Assembly: GCA_007922195.1 (NCBI GenBank) | Contig: ML682005.1 | Span: 41,098,531-41,162,530 of the forward strand | Length of the DNA: 64,000 bases | DNA from: Podocnemis expansa | Lineage: Eukaryota; Chordata; Testudines; Podocnemididae | Direction of reading: 5' to 3' | In this document: piece by piece, positions 1 through 12,200 of the stretch | How positions within the stretch are numbered: position 1 is the first letter of the stretch | Layout of the letters: each line of letters begins with the position of its first letter | Notes under the pieces: model-generated | What the model saw: only the letters and a program-made list of their open reading frames with translations | What the model was told of the DNA's origin: nothing | Database searches by the model: none | Program-made: the position numbers and the translations under genes

Positions 1-2
1 GC

Positions 3-647
3 TCCACGCCTGCTCACATCCCACCATCCATTGTGGTGAGGAACCGTTATGCGGTGCTGGACACGATGAAGGAGGTAGAGGAGATGCCATCCACCCCAGA
101 GGCTGGGGAGATCACAGCCACCTCACCTAAGAGGAAACGTAGGGTTGTGGTGATTGGGGACTCCCTCCTGAGAGGAACGGAGGCACCCATCTGTCGCCCT
201 GACAAGGCCTCTAGGGAGGTATGCTGCCTGCCAGGTGCCCGTATCAGAGATGTTACGGAGAGCCTGTCAAAAATCATCCGCCCCTCAGACTACTACCCCA
301 TGCTTCTTATCCATGTGGGTACCAATGATACTGCGAGAGGTGATCCTCAGCAGATCAAAGGTGACTTCAGGGCTCTGGGAGCAAGGGTGAAGGAGTTTGG
401 AGCATAGGTGGTGTTCTCCTCGATCCTTCCAGTCAAGGCTAGAGGCCTGAGGAGAGATAGATGCATCCTAGAGGTGAATGCCTGACTGAGAAGATGGTGT
501 GGTCAGGAGGGATTCGGCTTCCCTGACCATGGAGTTCTGTTTCAGGACAGAGGATTGATAGGCAGAGATGGCCTTCACCTGTCCAAGAAGGGGAAGAGTG
601 TGTTTGGGCACAGACTGGCTGACCTAGTGAGGAGGGCTTTAAACTAG
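3..647 (+). pseudogene. CR1 ORF1, C-terminal SGNH esterase domain, two premature stops
   Basis: One frame reads from position 3 to a natural-looking stop at 645-647, but it is broken by TAG at 405-407 and TGA at 483-485. The translated domain carries the blocks of SGNH hydrolases: VIGDSLLRG (block I with the nucleophile Ser), HVGTNDTARG (block III, G-x-N-D) and RDGLHLS (D-x-x-H). CR1 ORF1 proteins of vertebrates are known to carry such an esterase, thought to help RNP or membrane interactions. The N-terminal part of ORF1 is outside the window. ORF2 follows within about 40 bases. The catalytic Ser, Asp and His are all visible, but the D-x-x-H block lies after both stops, so the product would be inactive. 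Confidence 0.88.
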
Positions 648-683
648 GTTCAACGGGGGAAGGAGACCAGAGCCCACAGGTAA

Positions 684-3672
684 GTGGCAATGTGGGAGAT
701 CTGGGGGAAAGGATGGAACTTGGGGGGTGTTGCGACTGTAGTACCAGGAATAAAAGAGAAGGTAGTTGGAACATGGGAGGGGAAATCAAATAATTGTCTT
801 AAATGTTCCACTGAAGTGCCAACACATGAGGAGAGTAGGGGAGGAGGACTCCAAGAAAAAATGCAAGGAGGTATATGTAATAGAATTGAAAACCAAACTG
901 ACAAAGTAGGGCAAGTGACCGGGTATCTTAGGTGCCTATACACTAATGCGAGGAGCCTGGGAAATAAACAGGAAGAATTGGAAGTACTAGTGCAGGCAAG
1001 GAACTATGATATCATAGGAATGACCGAGACGTGGTGGGATAGTCTGCATGACTGGAGCTCTGCCATGGATGGGTATAAACTGTTCAGGAAGGACAGGCAG
1101 GGAAGAAGAGGGGGAAAAGTAATGTTATATGTAAGAGAGCTCTATGACTGCTCAGAGCTCCATTATGGAAGTGGAAGCGTGCCTGTAGAAAGTCTGTGGG
1201 TTACATTGAGAGGGGAAAGCAACAAGGGGGATGTTGTGGTGGGGGTCTGCTATAGACCACCAGACCAGAAGCAGGAGGTGGATGAGGTGTTCTATGGACA
1301 ACTAACAGAAGCTTCTAGATCACAGGCCCTGGTGCTCATGGGGGACTTCAATTACCCTGACATCTGCTGGGAGGCCAATACAGCAGTGCATGGGCAATCC
1401 AAGAAGTTTTTAGAGTGTGTTGGGGACAACTTTCTAGTACAAATGCTGGAGGAACCAACTAGGGGCCTTGCACCTCTTGACCTGCTGCTCACAAACAGGG
1501 AAGAATTGATCAGGGAGGTAGAGGTAAATGGCAAGCTAGGCAGTAGTGACCATGACATGGTTGAGTTCAGGATGCTGATTAAAGGAAGGAAGGAAGGAAA
1601 GAAGCAAAACAAAAACCCTGGACTTCAAAAAAGCAGATTTTGGCTCCCTCAGGGAACTGATGGGCAGGATCCCTTGGGAAGCTAATCTGAAGGGGAAAGG
1701 AGTCCAAGAGAGTTGGCTATATTTAAAAAAAAAAAACTCTGCTAAGGGCACAGGAAGTTGCCATTCCAATTAGGAGAAAGAACAAACATGTGAGGCAGCC
1801 AGAATGGCTTAGCAGAGAACTCTGCTCTGAGCTTAAACATAAAAAGGAAGCTTACAGGAAGTGGAAGCTTGGTCAAATGACCAAGGAGGCATATAAAGAT
1901 ATTGCTAGGGTCTGCAGGGATAAAATCAGAAAGGCCAAAGGACAAATGCAGCTGTGGCTAGCGAGGGATGTAAAGGATAACAAGAAGGGGTTCTACAAGT
2001 ATGTTAATAACAAGAAGAGGATCAGGGATGGTGTAGGTCCCTTGCTGAATGGGGCAGGCATCCTTGTGACAGAGGATGAAGAAAAAGCTGAAGTGCTCAA
2101 TGCTTTTTTTGCTTCAGTTTTCACAGGCAGGGTCAGCTCCCAGCCCACTACCATGGGTGTGGCAGATGGGAGAGAAGAAGACAGGCTCTTAGTGATGGAA
2201 GGTCAGGTTAGGGACTGCTTAAAGAAGCTGGATGTGCACAAGTCCATGGGGCCGGACGAACTGCATCCAAGGGTGCGAAGGGAATTGGCTGATGAGATAG
2301 CAGCACCGCTGGCCGTTATTTTTCAAAACTCATGGAGAACGGGGGAGGTGCCAGAGGACTGGAAAAAAGCAAATGTAGTGCCTATTTTCAAGAAAGGGAA
2401 AAAGGAGGATCCAGGGAATTACAGACCAGTCAGCCTCACCTCAATCCCTGGCAAAATTATGGAGCAGATTCTTAAAGAATCCATCCTCAAACACTTAGAA
2501 GAAAATAAAGTGATCAGGAACAGTCAGCATGGATTTACCAAGGGTAAATCATGTCTGACCAATCTCATTTCCTTCTATGAGCAGATGACTGGTTTTCTGG
2601 ATGCAGGAAGAACTGTTGATGTGCTATACCTTGATTTTAGTAAGGCTTTTGATGCAGTTTCCCACAGCATTCTCGTTGGCAAATTAAGGAAGTATGGGTT
2701 GGATAGGTGGACAGAAAACTGGCTAGATCAACGGTTTCGGCATGTAGGAATCAATGGTTCCATGTCTAGCTGGCAACCAGTCACGAGTGGTGTGCCCCAA
2801 GGGTCGGTCCTGGGGCCAGTTCTGTTCAACATTTTCATCAATGATCTGGATGATGGAATAGACTGCACTCTCAGTAAGTTTGCGGATGACACCAAGCTGG
2901 GGGGACCAGTAGACACATTGGAGGGCAAGGACAGGATTCAGGGAGACCTAGATAAATTGGAACAATGGGCCAATAAAAATATTATGAAGTTCAATAAGGA
3001 CAAGTGTAAGATCCTGCATGTGGGATGGAAAAACCCCATGCACTGCTACAGGCTAGGAAACATTCAGTTAAGTAGCAGCAGTGTAGAAAAGGACCTGGGG
3101 GTCATAAGCTAGATATGAGTCAGTAGTGTGCTCTTGCTGCCAAAAAGGCCAATGGCATACTGGGCTGCATCAAAAGAAGTATTACCAGCAGATCAAGCGA
3201 TGTGATCATTCCCCTCTATTCTGCACTAGTAAGGCCACATCTAGAATACTGTGTTCAGTTTTGGGCTCCCCACTACAAAAAGGACAGGGACATGCTAGAG
3301 AGAGTCCAGCGGAGGGCAACCAAAATGATCAAAGGGCTGGAGGACAAGCCCTATGAGGAAAGACTGAAAGCATTAGGCTTATTTAGTCTGCAGAAGAGAA
3401 GATTGAGGGGGGATTTGATAGCAACCTTCAACTACTTGAAGGGATGCTCTAAGGAAGATGGAGCTCAACTGTTCTTGGTGGTAACAGAGGACAGAACGAG
3501 GAGCAATGGTCTCAAGTTGCAGTTAGGGAGGTCGAGGCTGGATATTAGAAAGAACTTTTTTACTAGGCGAGTGGTGAAGCATTGGAATGAGCTGCCGAGG
3601 GAGGTGGTGGAGTCTCCATCTTTGGAGGTGTTTAAGGCCCGGCTGGACAAAACCCTGACTGGGATGGTTTAA
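684..3672 (+). pseudogene. CR1 ORF2 (endonuclease and reverse transcriptase), frameshifted
   Basis: The first open segment (684-1685) holds an AP-like endonuclease: TNARSLGNK, the catalytic Glu in MTETWW, GDFNYPD and the terminal SSDHD box. The frame then slips twice between about 1600 and 1790, in A-rich sequence, and continues as 1790-3112 with the reverse transcriptase: LDFSKAFDAVSH (motif A), GVPQGSVLGP and FADDTK (the YADD-type box). A stop at 3110-3112 and a further shift separate the C-terminal domain (3202-3672), which holds [13 protein letters not shown] and ends in KTLTGMV. All catalytic residues of both enzymes are visible, but at least four frame changes make it non-coding. The true start codon of ORF2 is not certain. 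Confidence 0.93.
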
Positions 3673-3759
3673 GTGGGAGTGGTCCTGCCTCTGGCAGGGG
3701 GTTGGACTAGATGACCTATGAGGTCCCTTCCAACCCTAGGATTCTACGATTCTATGATT
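3673..3759 (+). repeat. CR1 3' tail with terminal short repeats
   Basis: This is the short 3' UTR after the ORF2 stop. It ends in the two octamer-like units at 3741-3759 rather than in poly-A, as is usual for CR1. Unique-looking AT-rich DNA follows (3760-4069). Confidence 0.85.
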
Positions 3760-4077
3760 TGTATCTGCTGTTAGGAACCACCAATGCTGGAAGAGTTTTC
3801 TGCCACACCTGTGATGAATGATGTCTTCCACCACTTTCACTTCCTAGCATTTCACTGAAAGTCTCCTCCACCTACATTATATACTGCCAAGCATTTAAAT
3901 GAGATTAAATTAAGACTTAAAAAAACCAACCAAACAAAAAACCCACATACACACAAAAAACCAGCCAATTACATAATCAGGCCTAGAGAATGTGCTTGAC
4001 ACTGTTCAAGACAATAGAAGTGGTAAGTGAAGAGCTCCAACTTTAGAAGAATACACCAAGTCTCTAGTAGCTTAAAC

Positions 4078-4623
4078 TGGTGGTTTCCAATCTGCGTTCC
4101 CAGGGCCAAAACTGACACACAGGAGCTTTCTAAGTAGCCTGTGGCTCTCCTCCTGTTGACCGCAAAAGGAAACCACTGCCTAAAGATCCAGGCAGAGCAT
4201 GTTTCTGCAGGGCTAATTGCCAGGTGCAGGATCCTTGCTGCAGCTACAGGGATGGGAGATCAGCACTCATGTCCCCCTGTCTGTAGCAGAGAGCACAGCA
4301 AACCACTCCGCATAGGTCCATAGGTGCTGGGATTCCTGCTGGGGCCAGAGGAAGGAGAGCACAGATCTTCCATAACCCTGAATGCAGAAGGAAGCCACTG
4401 CTTAAGGACACAGTTGGAGTGCACAGGGCTGCAGGATGCATGTGATTTCTCTGCTGCAGCCAAAGACATGGGAGATCAGTGAGGAGGCACCTTCCTTGCT
4501 GAGCTTCTGCCATCTGGCTGCAGTGGGGGGGGGGGGAGAGACCTGCTGGCAGAGAAAGACAGCCCTTCAGCAAGTTTGTAAAATGGTATCTGATCTTTGA
4601 GCCAAAAAGGTTGGGTATCACTG
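4078..4623. mobile_element. Non-autonomous hAT-like element, 546 bp
   Basis: The ends are imperfect inverted repeats (TGGTGGTTTCCAAT at the left; CAGTGATACCCAA reading inward from the right). The flanks are similar 8-mers (gcttaaac at 4070-4077, atttaaac at 4624-4631; six of eight identical). The inside is related to the element at 24230-24718, sharing the 'ctgcctaaagatccaggcagag' type of segment and the 'gagccaaaaaggttgg' right end. No transposase is encoded. Confidence 0.75.
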
Positions 4624-4759
4624 ATTTAAACCTCTTTCCCTGGTGGTGATGGGGAAACCTGTAAAAGCTATAAAAGCAAGCAATGGTAGCAAAATTTATA
4701 GGGAGGCACCATTTGACATTGAGATTATGGCAAGAGACCACCCTGACTTAACTAGGAGA

Positions 4760-5594
4760 TTTTCAATCATCTAAAAATGAAGAAAGAGTCCTACAAAAAG
4801 TGGAAGCTTGGACAAATCACAAAGGTAACTACAAATGAGTAACACACAGTTACATAGTGGAAAAAATCAGAAAGACCAAAAGGTGCAAACTGAGATCAAA
4901 CTAGCTGAAGACATAAAAGGCAACAAAAAACATTTTTTAAATACATTAGGGGGAAAAAAAAAAGACCAAGGGGAGAGTGCGTCCATTACTCAACAAAGAG
5001 GGAAAAGCATTAACAGAGAATATGGAAATGGCAGGTACTCCACATTGATTAAGCCTCAGTTGGGAGTACTGTGTCCAGTGCTGGGTGCCTCATTTCAAGA
5101 AAGATGTGGACAAATTGGAGAAAAATCCAGAGAAGGGCAACACAAATGATTAGAGGTCTGGAACGCTTGTCTTATGAAGGGAGATCAAAAGAGCTGGGTT
5201 TGCTTAGTCTAGAAAAGAGGAAACTGAGAGGGGACATGACAACAGTTTAAGTAGCTAAGCAGCTGTCATGAGAAGGGGGGGGGGAATGTTCTCCTTAACT
5301 GCCAATGTTAAGACAAGAAGCAATGGACTTAAATTACAGCAAGGTAGGTTTAGGCTGGACATCAGGAAAAAATTCCTAACTGTCAGGGTGATTAACCACT
5401 GGAATAAATTGCCTAGGGAGGCTGTAGAATCTCCATCATTGGAAGTGTTTAAGAGCAATTTAGACAAGCACCCATCAGGGATGGTTTAAGAACGTACTTG
5501 GCCTTTTTTTTTTTTTTTTTAAACTTGCCCCTGCCATGAGTGCAGGGGACTGGACCCAATGACCTCTCATGGTCCCTTCCAGTTTCTATGATTG
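4760..5594 (+). pseudogene. Old CR1 relic with the reverse transcriptase core deleted
   Basis: The left part corresponds to the linker before the reverse transcriptase ('KKESYKKWKLGQ'-like at about 4780-4820). It jumps at about 5040 to the C-terminal part of ORF2 ([12 protein letters not shown], then [21 protein letters not shown] in 5268-5489) and the CR1 3' tail ending near 5594. The whole catalytic core is missing. Point changes and frame breaks are much denser than in the copy at 1-3759. A T-run interrupts the tail at about 5504-5520. Confidence 0.85.
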
Positions 5595-6683
5595 TGGATT
5601 CGAATGTCCCAAAACTACACTACCTGAGTGTCACAGGCCTTGTCTTTGCCCCATCAAACATTGTTTTAATCAGCTCTCTCACTTTTCATTAAGCTCCTCT
5701 TCTGCTTCAGCCCACATGACTAAGTGATGACAACAACAACAACAGTGAAAGGAAAAAAGCTGCTATGCTTCTGAAAGTTTCAATTTATGTGCCAAGAGCT
5801 GCACCAAGACACATTAGTAAAGTACCTTCTGGGCCATTCCTAATAAGCAGGAAAAAGTCAAACAAGAGGGGAAAAAAAGCCATAGCCATTTACATATAGA
5901 AGAGTCTATCCACACAGTGTCTCAGGCAAATTCTGGCCACTTAAGTCATCTATAGGGGAAGCTTACTGGAAAGCAGACTGAAGTGGTTATATTCAGAGCG
6001 CTAATACGCATATCCAATAAAATGGGATATGAGAAGATTTTCCCTATCACCCACCCACTACTCATCTACTGAAAACTGATTGCGAATACTATGTTTTTAT
6101 TAGCATCACTAAGACTGTAAAAAGAAGTCATGCACATAAAAAAGTAAAGGCTAATTCAAGTTTACAAGTAGATACATGGATCTCTGAAAAGTAGTAACTT
6201 AAATGATGCCTGGTTTTTGGTTTTTTTTTTGGTGGGAGAGAAAATAGAGGAGAACTTACACCCCCAAAAAGCAAGTCCCTAATGAAACTGAATTAAAGGC
6301 GTGACTGACCAAGTCCATAATGATGGCGGCAAATCCACTGCAGTCAGTTTGAGTTTTCCAGATTGATTGAGTGGTCAGTAAAGACTAGATCAATTGATCT
6401 GGAATTCGACTCAGTAAGTCCACCTCTGAAGAAGACTAGTGTTGGGTCAAAGGGATAGCATTTCCCTTTCACTCAGTGCAGTGGAGACATGGAGGTAAGT
6501 GGATGTTAGAAAGTCTAAAGGAGATATGCAAGTTATATTACCTTGTATATGTATCTCCCTTTGATTGCTGTCAAAAATAATGGAAAGTGTAGTCCAGGCT
6601 TCAGTTGTTCCTGGCTGCTGCTCAGACTGAAGTTGGACACCCAAAACAGAGTGTGCTATTCACAAGAGATGTATAAACATGAA
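5595..6683. other. Intronic stretch, nothing recognised
   Basis: AT-rich sequence with no supported gene, RNA or repeat. Short T and A runs are present (for example near 6220). Confidence 0.6.
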
Positions 6684-6917
6684 GGCTATGTCTAGACTAC
6701 GAATTACTTTGGTAGAACTTATACTGCTGAGGGGTGTGAAAAATCCACAGCATTGAACGATATAACATACATCAAGCTAAGCGCTGGTGTGGACAGAGCT
6801 ATGTCAGTGGGAGGTCTCCTGTCTTTGTGAGAGGCAGTAACTATTAAATTGACAGGAGAGCATCATCAATAGAAGCGCTGCAGTGGCACAACTGCATAGC
6901 TGTGTATGGACATAGTC
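6684..6917. mobile_element. MITE with GGCTATGTCTAGAC-type termini
   Basis: The left end (ggctatgtctagactac) is matched in inverted form by the right end (gtatggacatagtc). The inside is rich in short palindromes such as ggtgtggacagagctatgtc. It is the same family as 42852-43139 and the fragment at 35088-35235. I could not fix a convincing target duplication. Confidence 0.75.
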
Positions 6918-7787
6918 TCATTGAAAGAGAACAAACAAAACATGGGTGTGGGGAAGGAGGTTGGGAACCCATGTTGTAAGGATCAACTTGTAAGCCTCAT
7001 TCCAGTGGTGGGCTGCAACAGAGTCCCAGATTGTTTGCTGGCACACCTGCCTTCCCCAGTCAGGCCAGGGGCATAGAGTTGAGTGGACACAGGGATGTAA
7101 GGATGTTGTCTCATCTCCCCCCACAACTGTATCTTTCTGCTCCCCTTTCTAACCCTGGTCCTTCAGCACAACTTCAGGGAACACAGCCTGGCAGTCCATT
7201 CAGAGAAAGCAGATCGGGCCCTGCTCAAGGGCTGGAGTCAGTAGGAGACAGAAAATTTAAGATGAAATCAGATTGAGCCTCCTTAACATATGTCCCACTG
7301 CACAGGAAGAAGCAAGCACCTTGATCCCATTAAGACAATTTAGGATTGAAGTTGTATTGTACATGAAGATACTTTTTTTCTAGTTAGTAGAGAATGGGTT
7401 TGGGTCTTTATAACACAAAAATTCAGATTTTACACTAAAAAATGAAAATAATGTGATCTAACCATTTTGTTAATGTTATTGTTTTGCTTATTGTTCATTT
7501 TTATACAAATTGCATTCTCCTTGTTTGACCACCATATTTTCTTCAACTTTTAGTAAAATTAAGCTTTAAAAAAAAAAGAAATGTTTGATTTTCAGACATC
7601 TTGAAACTAGAGATTTCTAGCATTACACCTGTTTACATTAAAATGAAAACGTACATTTATATACAAAGTTTATATGTAATTAGAATTAATATTTCTCTTC
7701 AAAAAGTATTAATTGTAGGTTGCAGTGCCTTTTGCTGCTGCACAGGTGGGCCACAGGGAAAAACATCTGGGAGCTGCTGCCTTTCAG
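6918..7787. other. Intronic stretch, nothing recognised
   Basis: AT-rich, especially 7320-7700. No coding or RNA signal that I can support. Confidence 0.55.
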
Positions 7788-8220
7788 CAGGGGTTCTCAA
7801 CTCCTTTAGCATTACAATTTGCAACACAGGGATGAACCCTCCTCTACAGCCTGCTGCTGCTGGGGCTCCCCTCACCACAGAGGTTTCCTCTCCAGCGGCA
7901 GCACTTTCAGCGGTGGCTCAAGTTAAACTAACCGCTGCTGCAAAAGAACCATGTCTCCATGGGCAGTTTTGGAAAAGAAGAGAGCCTTTTGGAGCAGCCC
8001 CTGCTGCAGCAAAAAACAGCTCCTGGGGGCAGTTTCCATGGCAGCTTTTGGAGGAGCACCCGAACTGCTGCAGAAAAACTGCTAGGAAATTTCTATAGCA
8101 GCAGCTTGACACTGCAGCTCTTGGGGAGGGGCCTTTCTATGGCAAGCTGATTTGCTGTGACACTCAGCCACTGCATCATGACACACTTCTATGTCACAAC
8201 ACAACAGTTGAGAACCATTC
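7788..8220. mobile_element. Non-autonomous hAT-like element with 8-bp target duplication
   Basis: The left terminus CAGGGGTTCTCAAC pairs with the right terminus gttgagaaccattc. The flanking 8-mers are cctttcag (7780-7787) and ccttacag (8221-8228), seven of eight identical. The inside is rich in 'ctgctgca' blocks and forms weak hairpins. Open frames inside it are chance. Confidence 0.85.
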
Positions 8221-9113
8221 CCTTACAGCACACTACTAAATGCCTGTGACCTCTTTTCCCCTCACCCATATACTTTCAGCCAAAGCAATCCCTGTAGCAT
8301 CAGCAGGCACTGTGGTCAGAACTGGGCTCCAGCCAATCAAGAGTGCAGTGCAAGGCAAATTCAGCACTAAATGTGTTCATATTTTTCCTCTGAGACAAAG
8401 ATTTAACCACTGTTTTGTCTCCTACACTGCATCTTCCAAGTAAACTTCCTGTTACTACTTGCAAGTTAAAACATCCTTAACCGCTTTCATGGATGTTTAT
8501 ATGAGGAAAGGGTTCAGGGAATGGGGCTGGGGTGGGGAGACAGAAAAGGCACGGTGCTGTAGTAGACGTGTCCACTCTTCAGATTTGGTTTGGGTCCTCT
8601 GTGGTTTTGCTCCTGCGACTCAGTGTACATTTACTTGGACACCAAATGTGGTTGGCAGGAAAAAAAGGACTGTAATTGAAACCACCAAAAATAACTCTTG
8701 GCAAAAGACACCAGTTATTTAGCACAGACCCCCTTCAGCAGTTCTCATGGTCATGATTCAGCAGACAGACTTTTCCAACACTCCAGAATAAGGGTTCTTT
8801 TTTCTCTTTCAAAAGGAGATCACAGAGCTGTACAGAACAGCCCAGAAAGTTGAGTCCCGTGCTGAGATCCTGATTTACCCACAAACCACACTGCAGTCCA
8901 ATGACAGAAAGAGTAACTCCAATTCATTGGCTTATACTTTATCAGTTAAATCTTCATAAAGCCTCTCCTAAACAACACTTTCCCCACAGTGAAGATAATC
9001 TCCATTGTTATTCCTACTAACTGCTGAGTCAGACAAACAGCTCAATAGTTATGAATGCTTGCCTAAATCATGCAGTTTTATATGGGACACAAGACATGCC
9101 ACTTCCCTTGCAG
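8221..9113. other. Intronic stretch, nothing recognised
   Basis: Mixed-composition sequence with only short chance frames. Confidence 0.55.
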
Positions 9114-9298
9114 CAGTGGTTTTCAAACTTTTTTCTCAGGACTCAATTGAAACAAATTATTTATGCCCATGACCCAACTATTACAACTCTGAACAATGCA
9201 TTCCAGTCTTTAGATGGCAGCTGGCAGAGGCACTGTGACCCAGCACCTGAGGGTCTGTGACCCAAGTATTGGGTCCAACTCATGGTTTGAGACTGCTG
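9114..9298. mobile_element. Short hAT-like element (CAGTGGTTTTCAAAC ends)
   Basis: The left end CAGTGGTTTTCAAAC is matched by the right end gtttgagactgctg in inverted form. The flanks ccttgcag and tcttagag share five of eight bases. A relative lies at 19629. Confidence 0.75.
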
Positions 9299-12200
9299 TC
9301 TTAGAGAACATGATTAAACGAATGTTCCTAATAAGATACTTCCATTTATTTAACAGTCTATTTTACAGGTGACTTGTGAAAAAGGGAAGCGTGTCAGATC
9401 ATTTTTGCTTGTTTATAATGCAGAAAGTTAGCTTGAATGTCTCCCTCCTCCCCATAAAGAGGGTGCCATTGGCTTTTTCCCAAACTAGTGCAAAACCAGG
9501 GATATCAAGTTTCATCCCCTCTACTTTGGGGTGAACTCCTGGGGAGGCTGGAGAAAGAGCGTGGGATCTCTCTGCTCTTAACTGAAGCAGAATGGGTGCG
9601 GTCCCAATTCTTTCAAAGAATTTTCTTCTGCCTAAGTGTTTCTCAGGCACATGAACCAAAAAGGTTTTCAAAACTGCAGTTTTAAAAGTATTAGAATAAA
9701 AAAGTTACTGCTCTTCAATTGCTCAGGTATCAGTCTTTTGACACTTGTGATGTCAGAATCAAAATAGTTCTTCAGTTAATTCCTCCAGCAGAGACAGGGG
9801 TTTTGTTTGTTTTGTTTTGTGGGTTGTTGCTGCAGAAGTCTTCAGGCCTTCTTTGCAGCATAAAAACAAAAACCAACCCACATAGCTTCCCCCCTTCACA
9901 TACGTCAATGTCAAGTTGCATATTAACAGCAAATGTTTACAAGGGACTCTACCTAAATTATTTTTAAAACAATTTTTTCCACATAATTTACTTTTCAGAT
10001 CCATCATCCGACACAGGTTATGCCAGATTTTTTAAAGTCTGTTTTTCTGCTCCTGTGCAGTCTCTGTTCAAGCTGTTTTGACGAGCTTGCGAGCACCACC
10101 ATTGAACCTTTGGCAATTAAACTCTACCTCAGGTTTGTTTGCTACCTACTCAGGTTGCGGGTATTGGTAGACATTCTCTTGCTAGAGGTAGGGAAGAGTG
10201 CACACTTGAGTTTCCTCACAGCACTATCAACCTAGTACATAGAGACAGGAAACCAACTGGTCATGAAAGAAGCAGTGAAATTGAATGCACACAAAATGTT
10301 GTCAATATGTACAAGAAACCAAAATGGTGGGGGGGGGGTCCACACACAGTCTAGTTTAGGGATTATTTACAAATTAAAAGTTGTCAGATGACATTATGAT
10401 TTCCAAGATGATATACCTTAAACATAATAGTCACACTAGACAGTGACACATGCAATACAATTTATTAGCTTTCCCTCTCCATTACACTAACAAAACACAC
10501 ACAGAGACACACATACACAATAAGCTAGCTCTGCAGAGCTATCAATAAAAAGTGCATCAGCCACCTTTTACTGGTGTGCTACAGATATAAGCATTTAACT
10601 TGCTTGTCACAAAAGCTTACCTGCCCCAGGCAAATGGGAAAGTAGGCTTTTGCAAGGCACGTATAACATTTTATAGGCATGAATCTGAAATAACTGCATT
10701 TTTCTAGCAGCAGTGATTCTGTGCTTCCAGACTGGTACACAGAGCAAGCAAGAAGCGGAGACTTTCTGATAGGTTGCTTCTTTTTTAAACAAAGAAAACA
10801 GCATTTGCTTGAAGCAACTCCACAATTCAGTTGGTCAAAGTTGCCCTCAAAGTAGCATTAGCTGGCAAGCGAGGTGGCAAAAACTGCAGAGAAGTATAAA
10901 TGTTCACACACATACCATCCCCACCCATTGCAATATTCTGACCCCAACTTTTCCTGTGGGGAGGGGTTCAGAAGAGAAGAGGGTAGCAGAACTGGCATTT
11001 AGAATATAGGGTCCAGGCCTAACTCACATGCATCCATCCACATATTTCCATTCCTTCTTGTTGCCAATATCAGCGGCAACATGCACATCTAACAGCTAGT
11101 GACATAAGTCACAGTCAGCTCTTAGTTACAGGAGCTTATTATTCACTTACAGAATTCCTCACCCAACCTCCTTACTGTCTGATACAGGAGAGAGGGGTAC
11201 ACCTGAAGAAAAGCAGATCCAACCAGACATCAGGTACAGCATTCTCTGGGCATCTCATCAAACAGCTGCTCAAAGAATAGCTTCCCTGTACGGCTACTAA
11301 ATTGCTTTAAACGTCATACAGTCCTTGAGCAAAGCTGTTCATGACAGAGGGATGCCAAATGCTAAACAGGTACATTTTTACTGCAAGTAAGAATTTATGC
11401 TTTTTGAGAAGGGATCAGTGGCAGGAAATAACTACCAAAGCTCATCCATGCACAATTCTGGAATGCCAGTTGCCATTGTGTGTAGGTGTTGGTGTTCAAA
11501 GAGCAGATAAGAATGAAGACATACAACAGGAGATTTTCCTGGTTTCTCAATCCTCTCTCTACATTCTCAGTCCTCTCCTGTATGGCATCCACTGAGCTCT
11601 GTTCATTCTCTCTCTCCCCCTCACTTCTTTATCAACCTGGAATTGTGCCAACTATCTTTCCAGATACAGGGATAGGTACACTTGAGAGGGAGCTGTGCTG
11701 CCTTCATGGTCCAGAGGAGCTGCTCTCTCCTAGGAGTGACAGACTGAATCCTCAGCATACTCCATGAGAAAGACCACTTAGCTTGCTTTAGAAAAGGGTC
11801 TGCACATGGTGGAGGGTTACTTCTGAAAGGTATTGAAATACCACACCTAGTGATGAGAGTCTCTTTATCCAAAAGAGAAATACAGGACAGTCTCCGAGCA
11901 AATATCCCCACACCACCCTGAGGCTATGGTTCTGCCCTGATGTGGAAGTGCCATCTCCAAAGGAAATAATTATTCCACACCTATGCCAATCTATCCTTGG
12001 CCATTCTACCGATGCTGCCAGCATGGGTGTTAGTGGGGTTCTGTGAGGTGACCCATAGCATCAGCTGCTGAACAGCCACAAGATGGTAAGTTTCAGCAAC
12101 TGCTAACCCTAGCTGGACTTGAACCAATGGCCAAGTAAAGCAGCCCTATAGCTCATTCCGGATCCCCTTGATCCATCAAATCTCCCTAACGTCTTTTAAA

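Larger units (their letters stand above)
1..3759 (+). mobile_element. CR1-family LINE, nearly full length, cut by the left window edge
   Basis: This is a non-LTR retrotransposon on the plus strand. In order it shows the end of ORF1 with an esterase domain, ORF2 with an apurinic-type endonuclease and a reverse transcriptase, and a short 3' tail. The tail contains the typical CR1 sentence 'ggttggactagatgacct' and ends in two ATTCTAYGATT-like units (3741-3759). The reading frames are broken only a few times, so this copy is much younger than the CR1 relics at 4760 and 26083. The 5' end lies outside the window. It sits in what I infer to be intron 2 of PARD6G, opposite to the gene's direction. 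Confidence 0.95.

Noticed and set aside
4244..4741. 165-codon minus-strand frame
   Set aside because: Covers the hAT-like element at 4078-4623 and its flank; no transposase motifs.
7601..8098. 165-codon plus-strand frame
   Set aside because: Most of it lies in the hAT-like element at 7788-8220 and consists of Ala/Cys-rich repeats.
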